Source: Oscillibacter sp. (lineage in GTDB: Bacteria; Bacillota; Clostridia; Oscillospirales; Oscillospiraceae). Taken from it: a DNA stretch of 64,000 nucleotides. The position numbers were made by a program, and so were the translations under genes. This document shows, one piece after another, positions 24,884 to 33,693 of the stretch (position 1 is its first letter; every line of letters starts with the position of its first letter). Location: assembly GCA_022652815.1 (NCBI GenBank), contig JALCRR010000001.1:89829-153828 (forward strand), given 5' to 3'. The notes beneath the pieces were generated by a model. It did not search any database. It was not told the DNA's origin and was given only the letters and a program-made list of their open reading frames with translations.

Positions 24884-25444
24884 ATGAAAGAAATCAAGAT
24901 GAAGGGGAGCAGGGTGAGCGAGGCACTGGCGCAGATCGATGCGCTGGAGGATTTAAGCCCCAAGAACAAGGGCTGTCTGCGGCTGCTCACCGAGGAAATG
25001 TTCTCCATGTGCAAAGAGCTTCTGAATGCGCAGGTCGTAGACTTTGAAATAAAGCGCGATCAGGAGCGGTACACCTTGCGCGTGACGACCCAGACGCGGG
25101 TGAATGAAGCGGCGCGGGAACAGTTTCTCTCCATGAGCAGCAGCGGCAAAAATGCCGCCAATCAAGGCATTAAGGGCATGCTGGGCGCTGTTTTGGAGGC
25201 GCTGTCCTTTGCAAATAACGATCCCACGCTCTCCAACGCCTGCTGGACTTACGGGATGAGCACACCGGGAGGCGAGTACGCCTGCATGTGGTCGCTCTCG
25301 CATTACATGGATGTCGCCCCGGCCGAAACGGTGAAAAGCGACTGGGACGGCATGGAAAAATCCATTATCGCAAACTTTGCCGACGACGTATCCATCGGGG
25401 TGCGCGGCGACAGGTTGGAAATGACAGTAACCAAAAATTTTTAA
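24884..25444 (+). CDS. Conserved HATPase-like regulatory protein, degenerate
   Basis: 186 residues. The layout resembles an anti-sigma/HATPase domain: a helix where the ATP-binding N-box should be (LRLLTEEMFSMCKELL, with no Asn), a strand where the DxG box should be (YTLRVTTQTRV, without the Asp), and an ending (DDVSIGVRGDRLEMTVTKNF) like the last strands of these domains. ATP binding is therefore doubtful. ATG 24884 is chosen because GAGAGG lies nine bases upstream. It precedes a STAS gene by 17 bases. Together with the STAS, phosphatase and fused domains downstream it suggests a partner-switching role. Family assignment is tentative. Confidence 0.5.
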   Translation: MKEIKMKGSRVSEALAQIDALEDLSPKNKGCLRLLTEEMFSMCKELLNAQVVDFEIKRDQERYTLRVTTQTRVNEAAREQFLSMSSSGKNAANQGIKGMLGAVLEALSFANNDPTLSNACWTYGMSTPGGEYACMWSLSHYMDVAPAETVKSDWDGMEKSIIANFADDVSIGVRGDRLEMTVTKNF

Positions 25445-25461
25445 TGATGGAGGAATAAAAA

Positions 25462-25758
25462 ATGACAATCAACAAAACGACGAACGCAGCAGAACTGACG
25501 GTGGCTCTGGCCGGCCGACTGGACACCAGCACGGCGCCCCAGCTGGAAGCGGAACTGAAAACCTCTTTGAACGGCGTGACGAGTCTCGTGATGGACTTTA
25601 CCGAACTGGAGTACATCTCCTCCGCCGGACTGCGTGTGCTGCTCTCGGCGCAAAAGGTCATGAACAAGCAGGGAAAAATGGTGATCCGCCATGCAAACGA
25701 GACCATTATGGAGGTCTTTGAGGTCACCGGCTTCACGGATATTCTCACCATCGAGTGA
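25462..25758 (+). CDS. STAS-domain anti-sigma factor antagonist (SpoIIAA/RsbV-like)
   Basis: 98 residues, a single STAS domain: TVALAGRLDTSTAPQLEAEL, LVMDFTELEYISSAGLRVLL. Ser54 in the ISSAGLR loop lines up with the phosphorylated Ser of SpoIIAA and RsbV. In the family the unphosphorylated protein binds an HATPase-type partner and releases its target; a kinase phosphorylates it and a PP2C phosphatase restores it. The phosphatase encoded at 28612-31170 is the obvious candidate. GATGGAGGAATAAAA precedes the start. It overlaps the MATE fusion gene by one base. Confidence 0.92.
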   Translation: MTINKTTNAAELTVALAGRLDTSTAPQLEAELKTSLNGVTSLVMDFTELEYISSAGLRVLLSAQKVMNKQGKMVIRHANETIMEVFEVTGFTDILTIE

Positions 25759-27557
25759 TGAGACAATCACCCTCCGGCGCCCTAACGGACGACGGCAGCT
25801 TCATTCAGCAAACCTTTTACCATCACCTCGCACCGGCCATGCTCTCCATGTTCGGCGTAATGGCCAGCACCATGGCCAACACCTTGATTACGGGCAATGT
25901 GCTGGGCGCAGACGGACTGGCCGCCATGAGCGTGGTCATGCCCATCTATTTCGTGTTTGCCACCATCGGCTCGCTGGTGGGCGTGGGCGGATCCACACTG
26001 GCCTCCCATGCCATTGGCCGCAACAGGCAGGCTGACGCGGACGGAGCGCTCACGCTCTCGGTGGTGCTGGCTGTGGGTCTGGCGCTGGCGGTTTCCGCAC
26101 TGGGACTGCTTTTTCTGGATCCGATTTTGCGCCTGCTGGGGGCGCAGGGCAACCTGTACCCCATGGCGCGGGCGTATAGTCTGATCTATGTGGCCGGGGG
26201 CGTGGGAACCACCGTGTTTTACCTGCCCTATAACTTTCTGAAGTTGATGGGCCGGCTGCGGCTGCTGACGGCGCTGTTTTTCGGGATGGCGGTCATGAAT
26301 GTGGCACTGGATCTGCTGTTTCTGCTGCCGATGGGAATGGGACTTGCCGGCGTGGCTTTGGGCACGGTACTGGCCTCTTTGATTACGGCGGTGGCGGGAA
26401 CCGTATGCCTTGTGCGGGGTCCGGGCGCATTCCACCTGGTGAGCCTGCGGGGACGGGGCAAGGATGCGCTGCGGCTGATGGAGCAGGGCAGTCCGTCTGC
26501 CCTCAACAATTTGGCCACGGTGCTGCGTTCCATGCTTTTAAACCGCATCGTCTTGTCGGTGGCGGGCAGCGTGGGACTGGCCGCTCTCAGCATTGTCTCC
26601 ACCACGGCCAACCTATCCCTCACGGTGCTGTCCGGCCTTCCGCAGGCCACGGCACCGTTCGTGGGCGTTTTCACCTGCCAGCGGGATAACACCAGCCTGC
26701 GCCAGATGGAAAAATTGGCCCTGGGCGTGGGAATGGGTCTGATGTGCGTGTTTGCGGCGCTGGTGTCGGTGTTCGCCGGACCCTTGTGCCGCCTGTTCGG
26801 CGTGGTAGATCCCCTGACGCTGGCAAAAGCCGCCCATGCAGTGCGGCTGTTTGCCGCAAGCCTGATCGCGGCGCTGCCCTGCTGCCTGCTGATTACCTAT
26901 TATCAAGCTGGCGGGCATACGGGACTTGCCAACCTGATGACGGTGTGCCGGGCATTCGTGTTTGTCGTGGGGCCGGCGTGGCTGCTTGCTTCTCGACTGG
27001 GCCTTTCCGGCGTATGGGCTGCCTTCAGCGCAGGGGAGTGGGCAACACTGCTGATTCTTGGAATTGTGCTAATCTTTTGCCGAAAAAAGGGACGGTATTC
27101 GCCCATTTTGCTGCTGGATCGCAACATCGAGCAAAACGGCGCCTACATTTCCTTTGCGGTAAAAGCCGAAAGTTCCGCCATTGCGGAGTGTGCCGAGCAG
27201 ATCGAGGATTTCTGCACGCAAAATGAGCTCAGCCCCAAGCGCACCATGCTGGTCAGCCTCTCGCTGGAGGAAATGCTGACGGGCATCCGCGACCACTGCT
27301 TCCCGGACGAACCCCAGCGCACCATGGACGTGCGCATTCTGGTGGTGCCCGACCAGACCCGCAAGGATGACGTGGTGGTCATCCGCATTCGCAGCGGCGG
27401 ACCTGCCTTTAACCCCATCGCCTACTACGAAAGGCGCGCAGAGGAGTCCCCAGAGAATGTGGGAGACTCACTGGGTATTGGAATGATTGTCAAAGCCGCC
27501 GAGGTTGTGGACTATAAGAGTACCTTCGGGGTCAATAACCTAACGGTCATGCTCTGA
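25758..27557 (+). CDS. MATE-family transporter with C-terminal HATPase-like domain
   Basis: 599 residues, about 150 longer than normal MATE proteins. Residues 15-445 are twelve membrane segments (SMFGVMASTMANTLITGNVLG, GVGGSTLASHAIGRN, QGSPSALNN). After the cytoplasmic RKKGRYSP link, residues 455-599 form a globular domain like RsbW-type HATPases: SLSLEEMLTGIRDHCF at the N-box (Gly in place of Asn), IRIRSGGPAFNP at the DxG box (Asp missing) and SLGIGMIVKAAEVVDYKS at the G2 box. It is probably a non-catalytic adaptor domain that lets a STAS protein gate or sense the exporter. ATG 25758 shares a base with the STAS stop. Confidence 0.8.
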   Translation: MRQSPSGALTDDGSFIQQTFYHHLAPAMLSMFGVMASTMANTLITGNVLGADGLAAMSVVMPIYFVFATIGSLVGVGGSTLASHAIGRNRQADADGALTLSVVLAVGLALAVSALGLLFLDPILRLLGAQGNLYPMARAYSLIYVAGGVGTTVFYLPYNFLKLMGRLRLLTALFFGMAVMNVALDLLFLLPMGMGLAGVALGTVLASLITAVAGTVCLVRGPGAFHLVSLRGRGKDALRLMEQGSPSALNNLATVLRSMLLNRIVLSVAGSVGLAALSIVSTTANLSLTVLSGLPQATAPFVGVFTCQRDNTSLRQMEKLALGVGMGLMCVFAALVSVFAGPLCRLFGVVDPLTLAKAAHAVRLFAASLIAALPCCLLITYYQAGGHTGLANLMTVCRAFVFVVGPAWLLASRLGLSGVWAAFSAGEWATLLILGIVLIFCRKKGRYSPILLLDRNIEQNGAYISFAVKAESSAIAECAEQIEDFCTQNELSPKRTMLVSLSLEEMLTGIRDHCFPDEPQRTMDVRILVVPDQTRKDDVVVIRIRSGGPAFNPIAYYERRAEESPENVGDSLGIGMIVKAAEVVDYKSTFGVNNLTVML

Positions 27558-27586
27558 CCCGATACCAGGCAAGGAGGAAACGAAAG

Positions 27587-28615
27587 ATGTATCACACGCT
27601 CACCAATGAAAAAGACGGCCGGTGCATTCAGGTGCAGTTCCGCCCTTTTCAGGACAAGGATGCGCCCGAGCTCATTCGCTGCATCCGTTCGGAATATGCG
27701 GACACCTATTTTAAGCGTGGCTTTTACACGCCCGAAACCCTAATTCGGGAAAATGCCAGCGGCCACATTCGCTTTTTGACGGCGGAGCTTTCTGACGGCG
27801 GCGTGGCGGGTATGTTGGCGCTCAAACGTTTCCTGCCGAGGGAGGATATGTGCGAAATCGCCTCCCAAATTTTCAAGTCCGAATATCGCGGCTTTCACAT
27901 GGCATGGCCGTTTTTCCAATACGGCATGGAGCAGATTGACCGAATGGATGTCTCGGCGGTCTACTGTCTGCCGGTGGTGTTCCACGACATCACCGAGGTA
28001 CTGATGGAGCGCATCGGCCTGATGCCCTGCGGCTTTGTCTTTTCGGTGTTTCGCATGGACGTCATTCACCACTCCTACCCCCGGGACGAAAACTTCAAGC
28101 ATCCCCAGGGCATCATGGTGCAGCCCAAAAGCAAGCGCGATGGGGGCAGAATTTTCGTGCCGGCGGAGCACAGCGCCTTTGCCCGGGACATCTACGGTTC
28201 TATGAAAGCGGACTGTGCGCCGGATTCCACCGCCGTCCCTCTCACTGGAGAGAGTAACCTGTTTTTTGAAAACGATGAGATTCAAAAAAGCTGCGCCATC
28301 CATGTAGATCGCGCAGGCGCCGATCTGGCGGCGCGGATTTTGGCCATCCGGGCAGCGAACCCCGAACCTCTGCAAACCTTCAATGTATTTCTGAACATCA
28401 GCGATGAAAGCGCTGTGGCGGCTTATGAAGCTTTGACGGCGCTGGGCTTTTTCTTCGCGGGCTTCCAGCCTTTGTGCAGCGCTCGGGAGATCATGGTGCT
28501 CCACGATCCCGGCAGCGTGCCGCTGTATCTGGATGCGCTTGCATTGACGCCCCGCTTTCAGCGGGTGCGGGACTACATCAAACCGTTCTATGAAAAGAGG
28601 AGGGCGCGGGAATGA
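27587..28615 (+). CDS. GNAT-like acyltransferase of the partner-switching cluster
   Basis: 342 residues. The first half has a GNAT-like order (IQVQFRPFQDKDAPELIRCI, a strand ADT, then IRFLTAELSDGGVAGMLALKRFLP and FKSEYRGFHMAWPFFQYGMEQI where the acetyl-CoA loop should be); a second, similar half follows (about 170-342, with FNVFLNISDESAVAAYEALTALGFFFAGFQP). It may be a tandem GNAT protein. The substrate is unknown. AAGGAGG lies before ATG 27587; the stop overlaps the phosphatase start (ATGA). Confidence 0.6.
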   Translation: MYHTLTNEKDGRCIQVQFRPFQDKDAPELIRCIRSEYADTYFKRGFYTPETLIRENASGHIRFLTAELSDGGVAGMLALKRFLPREDMCEIASQIFKSEYRGFHMAWPFFQYGMEQIDRMDVSAVYCLPVVFHDITEVLMERIGLMPCGFVFSVFRMDVIHHSYPRDENFKHPQGIMVQPKSKRDGGRIFVPAEHSAFARDIYGSMKADCAPDSTAVPLTGESNLFFENDEIQKSCAIHVDRAGADLAARILAIRAANPEPLQTFNVFLNISDESAVAAYEALTALGFFFAGFQPLCSAREIMVLHDPGSVPLYLDALALTPRFQRVRDYIKPFYEKRRARE

Positions 28616-31170
28616 AACTGCGGATTGGACAAAAGGTCGTGGCGCTGGTGGTGGCGTGCAGCGCCCTGTCGATTTTGATCTTGAGCGGGATTTCCCTCTA
28701 TGGCATCACCGGCGTGCGCCAAAGCGCGGTGAACGCAGGCACCCAGCTGGGTGACAGCGCGGCGGAAAACAGCCGCTCGGCTCTGGAAAATCAGGCCAAG
28801 GAGCAGCTGGCTGCCCTCGCTCTGGAAAAGGCCCGCTATACGGAGTCCAAGCTTCAGACCATCAGCGATAATGTGGAGATTTTGGCCAGCGAAATGACGC
28901 AGCTGACCTCCAATCCCCGCAGCTATGCGCCGCGCTCCGTTGCACCCCCTCGGCGGGAGAATGCCGGGCAGATCACGCCCCAACTGCTCCTCTCCGCATC
29001 GGTGACCAACCCCAACGATCCCGCTTTACAGGCGGAAATCGGCACAGCGGCCAACATTCAAGATTTTCTGGTGCGCATGAATGCGGCCAGCGACGTGGTA
29101 GCTTCCTCCTACATCGCCTCCAAAAACGGATTTGTCATCATGGCGGATAAAATTGCGGATCAGAAATTTGCCGACGCTTCCACAACCCAGCCCGCCCCAT
29201 ACGAAGCCTTTGCACGTCCCTGGTACAAAAAGGCGTCTGCGGAGCAGAAGCTGGTGTTTACCGACGTGGTCAACGACATCAACGGCGGCGGCCTGTGCAT
29301 CATCTGCGCCGCGCCCTATACCGACAACGGCACATTTGCCGGAGTCGTGGGCATGGGCTCCTACCTCACGGAAATCAATCAGATCGTGCTGAGCACCCAG
29401 ATCGGGCAAAACGGCTTCGGCTTCATTTTAAACGGGAAAGGCGAGGTCACCATCTCTCCCAAGACCGAGGGCGAGCTGACTGCCGACCCGGATAACCCCA
29501 CCGATCTGCGCGAAAGTGAAAATGCCGGGCTTGCCGACCTCGCCTCCCAGATGACCGCCGGCGGCAGCGGCGTGGCGCGGGTGACGCTGGACGGCAAGGA
29601 CTGCTATCTGGCCTATTCACCGCTGTCCAGCGTGGGCTGGAGCTTCGCCACTGTCATTGAAACCAGCGAGGTCGTTGCCCCCGCCCAGCAGACCCAATCC
29701 GCCATTCACGACCTGACCAATACGGCAGTGTCCGACATGAACGGGCGGATCAGCGGCATGCTGGTGATGATGGTTGTTGCCGCCGCGGTACTGCTGGCAC
29801 TGGTGGCTCTGGTTGGCTGGAATCTGGCCTCTCGTCTGGCACGGCCCATCCGCAAACTCACCGACGGCGTGCGGGATATCAGCGGCGGCAATCTGGATCT
29901 CAAGCTGGACATCCATACCGGCGACGAGATCGAAAGCCTTGCCCTCTCCTTCAACGCCATGACGCAGGAGCTACACGAATACATGGACAACCTGACCAGA
30001 ATCACGGCGGAAAAGGAACGCATCGGCGCGGAGCTGGACGTGGCCAAGCACATTCAGGCCAGTATGCTGCCCTGCATTTTCCCGGCATTCCCCGAGCGTC
30101 CGGAACTGGACATCTATGCCACCATGACCCCTGCCAAAGAGGTGGGCGGCGATTTCTATGACTTCTTCCTGGTGGATGACGACCATCTGGCCATGGTCAT
30201 GGCAGACGTATCCGGCAAGGGCGTTCCGGCGGCACTGTTCATGGTGATTGCCAAAACCCTGCTGAAAAACGTGGCCCAGACGGGCCTATGCCCCAAGGCC
30301 GTGCTGGAAAAGGTGAACAACCAGCTGTGCGTGGGCAACGAGGCGGAGATGTTCGTCACCGTCTGGCTGGGCATTCTGGAAATTTCCACCGGCACGATGA
30401 CCTGCGCCAATGCGGGACATGAGTACCCCGTTGTCAAACGGGGAAGCGGCGACTATGAGCTTGTCCGCGACAGGCATGGCTTCGTGTTGGCGGGGATGGA
30501 AGGTTCCCGCTACAAGGAGTATGAACTGCACATGGACCCGGGTGATCGGATTTTCCTTTACACCGATGGCGTAGCCGAGGCTACCGATGCAAATAACGAA
30601 CTTTACGGGACGGATCGGATGCTTGCGGCGCTGAACCGCAGCAAGGGAGCAACCTGTGAAACCCTTCTCGGTCTGCTGAAGCAGGACATTGATGCGTTTG
30701 TGGGAGAGGCTCCCCAGTTCGACGACATCACGATGCTGAGCCTGGAGCTGAAGCCGCAGAGCGGCTCTGCCATGAAGCGGTTGAAGCTGGCACCCTCACT
30801 GGATGCCATCGACAGCGTGACGGCCTTTGTGGAGCAGGAGCTGGAGGCGGCGGACGTTCCCATGAAGGTCATCATGCAGATGAATATTGCTGTGGACGAG
30901 ATTTTCTCCAACATTGCCCGCTATTCCGGTGCCACCGATGCCACGGTGGGCGTGGGCGTATCGGACGGCGTTGCGACGCTGCGCTTTGCCGACAACGGCA
31001 GCCCCTATGACCCCACCCAGAAAGCCGACCCGAACATCGCCCTCTCCGCCGAGGAGCGGGACGTTGGCGGCCTTGGCATTTTCATGGTCAAAAAATCCAT
31101 GGACAGTGTGGAATACGAGTATCACGACGGCTTGAATATCCTTACACTCAAAAAACGAAGCGGCATGTAA
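28612..31170 (+). CDS. Membrane sensor phosphatase: dCache-HAMP-PP2C(SpoIIE)-HATPase
   Basis: 852 residues. One membrane helix at about 12-34, an outside dCache-type sensor (about 45-370; ARPWYKKA and GVVGMGSYLTEIN are diagnostic), a second helix at 383-405, HAMP (about 405-458), PP2C/SpoIIE domain (about 490-705) with GGDFYDFF, MADVSGKGVPAALFM, TDGVAEATD and FDDITMLSLE metal-binding motifs, and a C-terminal HATPase (about 720-850) with intact N-box VDEIFSNIARYSG and ADNGSPYDP. It should sense an outside small molecule and dephosphorylate the STAS protein; its own kinase-like domain may do the reverse. It is the only protein here whose HATPase domain looks intact. Confidence 0.9.
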   Translation: MKLRIGQKVVALVVACSALSILILSGISLYGITGVRQSAVNAGTQLGDSAAENSRSALENQAKEQLAALALEKARYTESKLQTISDNVEILASEMTQLTSNPRSYAPRSVAPPRRENAGQITPQLLLSASVTNPNDPALQAEIGTAANIQDFLVRMNAASDVVASSYIASKNGFVIMADKIADQKFADASTTQPAPYEAFARPWYKKASAEQKLVFTDVVNDINGGGLCIICAAPYTDNGTFAGVVGMGSYLTEINQIVLSTQIGQNGFGFILNGKGEVTISPKTEGELTADPDNPTDLRESENAGLADLASQMTAGGSGVARVTLDGKDCYLAYSPLSSVGWSFATVIETSEVVAPAQQTQSAIHDLTNTAVSDMNGRISGMLVMMVVAAAVLLALVALVGWNLASRLARPIRKLTDGVRDISGGNLDLKLDIHTGDEIESLALSFNAMTQELHEYMDNLTRITAEKERIGAELDVAKHIQASMLPCIFPAFPERPELDIYATMTPAKEVGGDFYDFFLVDDDHLAMVMADVSGKGVPAALFMVIAKTLLKNVAQTGLCPKAVLEKVNNQLCVGNEAEMFVTVWLGILEISTGTMTCANAGHEYPVVKRGSGDYELVRDRHGFVLAGMEGSRYKEYELHMDPGDRIFLYTDGVAEATDANNELYGTDRMLAALNRSKGATCETLLGLLKQDIDAFVGEAPQFDDITMLSLELKPQSGSAMKRLKLAPSLDAIDSVTAFVEQELEAADVPMKVIMQMNIAVDEIFSNIARYSGATDATVGVGVSDGVATLRFADNGSPYDPTQKADPNIALSAEERDVGGLGIFMVKKSMDSVEYEYHDGLNILTLKKRSGM

Positions 31171-31213
31171 GCGTAAGGGACGCCGAATCTTTCCCGCAAG
31201 AAGGAGAATGATG

Positions 31214-32185
31214 ATGAACACAGAAAAACGGCCAGCTCTTTGTGGAGACAGCCCCTCAAAAGCAAGGAACAGAATCGGGAACGTTGCCCTAACCTTGGCG
31301 GCGATGCTGTGCCTGTTGTGCGGGTGTGCTTCTTCCCCTGCGGCGGACACAGCAGCATCCGCATCGGCAGCAGGCGCATCGACGGACACAGCAGCCGCGC
31401 CCACGCTGACGGCGGAGCAGGCCGCGCAGGTCAACACGGTGGCGTATTTGCTGGGACACTATCAAACCGTGACCTATGCCCAGCTCAACTACGCCAACGG
31501 CGACACTATCCACAGAATTTATTATACCGATGACGACGGAACGCTCTGCGCCACAGGGGACGGCTCCGGCTACTCCGAATATCTGACCGACGACTTCTAT
31601 TATTACCATCCGGAACCGGGTGAGAGCGTGTACATGCTCTCAGTGGCAGAGGGAACGTATGTCAGTGACTATCTCTTTATGGTTTCCTCCGGTGATTTTA
31701 CCGCCCAGACCACGGACGCAAACGGCAATCTGGTCTGTACGGCGGAATCGGATATTGACCAGGCGTACGCCGATGGCCTGTCGGATTTTGGAACGATTAC
31801 CACCGAAGATAAAATGGTCACCACCACCGTGTTTGTGCCTGACGACTTCCGGACGCTGACCATTGATTTTTCCATTCGCCGCCCGGACGGCACGGAAATT
31901 CCAATCGCCTCCGGCGCCCTGTTTTACGATCAAGAGGTGCAGCACGCCGACGCGGTGCAGCGCTATTTGGACGAGCCCAAGGTCACGGTGTCTATTCAAA
32001 TGCCCGATGGCACCGCCCGGACGGCAAAGCTCCCCCGGGGCGCAGCCTTTGAATGGGAATGCGACGAGGGCAATGCGCTCTATCTCGACCCGGAGGGAAA
32101 CAACCCGGTGCCGGAGACCTCCCAGCCGGTGCAGGCGGATTTGACGCTGTACTGCCTGCCAAATTCGCAAGGCGGCCAGAGGTAA
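31214..32185 (+). CDS. Putative lipoprotein of the signalling cluster, unknown function
   Basis: About 323 residues. A long N-terminus (TEKRPALCGDSPSKARNRI) leads to a signal peptide with lipobox LLCGCASS (Cys about residue 37) and an Ala/Ser/Thr linker. The mature part is beta-rich, acidic, with many Tyr and Asp and no recognised domain. GGAG seven bases upstream favours ATG 31214; two in-frame ATGs (31208, 31211) precede it. It stands 43 bases after the phosphatase gene and could be an outside ligand-binding partner; this is a guess from position. Confidence 0.65.
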   Translation: MNTEKRPALCGDSPSKARNRIGNVALTLAAMLCLLCGCASSPAADTAASASAAGASTDTAAAPTLTAEQAAQVNTVAYLLGHYQTVTYAQLNYANGDTIHRIYYTDDDGTLCATGDGSGYSEYLTDDFYYYHPEPGESVYMLSVAEGTYVSDYLFMVSSGDFTAQTTDANGNLVCTAESDIDQAYADGLSDFGTITTEDKMVTTTVFVPDDFRTLTIDFSIRRPDGTEIPIASGALFYDQEVQHADAVQRYLDEPKVTVSIQMPDGTARTAKLPRGAAFEWECDEGNALYLDPEGNNPVPETSQPVQADLTLYCLPNSQGGQR

Positions 32186-32315
32186 CGAACATAACCTGCC
32201 GATAAAAAAGACAATCCCACGGCTTTTCGCAGTACCGATGGCGCTGCCTTTCGCAGTGCCTGCGCACACCCCCTCTTCCCAGCGGGAATCATCCATCCGG
32301 AAAGGAGTACCCGCC

Positions 32316-33666
32316 ATGACCGGAATCCCCCTTCTTTTCGTGTTTTTGGGCTGCATCGCGGCCATGATTTTTCTCATTGCCCAGTGCCATGTCCATCCCT
32401 TTCTGGCACTGCTGACGATCTCACTGGTGCTGGCGCTTGCCGGAGGCATCGGCCTGCGGGACATCCCCAGCATCGTGGGAAGCGGTTTTTCTGGCGTATT
32501 CGGCAGCATCGGCCTTGTGATTTTGCTGGGCATGCTGATCGGCAATCTGTTGGAAAAGACGGGCGCGGCGCTGACCATGGCGGAATGCGCCGTTCGTCTG
32601 GCCGGAAAGCGCCGCCCGGAACTGGCGCTGGCGCTGGTGGGTGGTTTCCATCCCGGTTTTCTGCGACAGCGGCTTTGTCATTTTAAACCCCATTCGCAAG
32701 GCACTCTCCGCCCGCACAGGCCGCTCTTCCGTGGCCTGCACGGTGGCGCTGGGCTCCGGGCTGCTGCTCTCCCACTGCCTGATTCCCCCCACACCGGGGC
32801 CTTTGGCTGTTGCCGGGACCCTTTACGGGGTGGACGGATTGCATACAGAGGTTGATCTTCTGACCGTGATGGGTGTGGGCGCACTGTGCAGCATCCTTCC
32901 GTTCCTTCTCATCTGCCTGCTTGTTCGCCGACTGGGAAAGACGCCGGATTTGGCTGCGCCGGAGGAGCTGGACGCGCAAAATGTGCCCGAACAAAGCCGA
33001 CCCTCCGCGTTTTGGGCATTTGCGCCCATTGCGGTGCCGATCATTTTGATGGGGCTGGCCTCCCTGCTGGAAACGGCGGGGCACTGCCCGGATGTGCTCT
33101 ATTTTCTGGGTCAGCCCATGGCGGCATTGACGGTGGGTCTGCTGTTGGGACTGCTCCTGCTGCGGCAAAGCGCCCTGCCCGACAAGGCCAAGCTGCTGCG
33201 AGAACTCACCGAAGACACCCTGCGCACCGGCGGCCCCATCCTGTTCATCACGGCTGCGGGCGGCGTGCTGGGCGCGGTGATTAAAAACACCAATCTCGTT
33301 CAATTTGTCGCGGACAACGCCGGAGCGCTTGAACCGCTGGGCTTTGCGTTTCCGTTTCTCATCGCGGCGGCGCTGAAATGCGCGCAGGGCTCCTCCACCG
33401 TGGCCATGACCACCACGGCGGGAATCGTGGCTCCGCTGATGACCACGCTGGGCTGGACCACCCCCATGAGCGCCGCACTTTTGACCGCCGCCATCGGCGG
33501 CGGGTCCATGTTGGTCTCCCACGCCAACGACAGCTTTTTCTGGGTCGTCACCGGCTTTGGCGGGCTGGATGTAAAAACCGGCTACCGCACATACACCGTG
33601 GCGACATTGCTCTGCGGTCTTTCCGTTCTGGCCGGGGTGCTGCTCCTATCAGCACTGTTTTTATAA
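32316..33666 (+). pseudogene. GntP-family permease, interrupted by a frameshift
   Basis: The N-terminal part (residues 1 to about 108; GIPLLFVFLGCIAAMIFLI, ALLTISLVLALAGGIGL) ends in frame at ELALALVGG and the rest, beginning VVSIPVFCDSGFVILNP, continues in another frame from about 32641 to 33666. In an intact GntP protein these two pieces would be joined as ...ALVGGVVSIPVFCDS..., so about two or five bases (mod 3) are missing near 32636-32645, probably by slippage between GTGG repeats. The C-terminal part keeps the family motifs (AAALKCAQGSSTVAMTT, SHANDSFFWVV). Family members import gluconate or related organic acids with H+. An assembly error cannot be excluded. Confidence 0.8.
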
Positions 33667-33693
33667 CTCCACTGCAAAGAGAGGCAATCTGTC

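Noticed and set aside
32316..33666. Two separate genes for the GntP region
   Set aside because: The two pieces together make one full family-length protein, and the second has no ribosome site.
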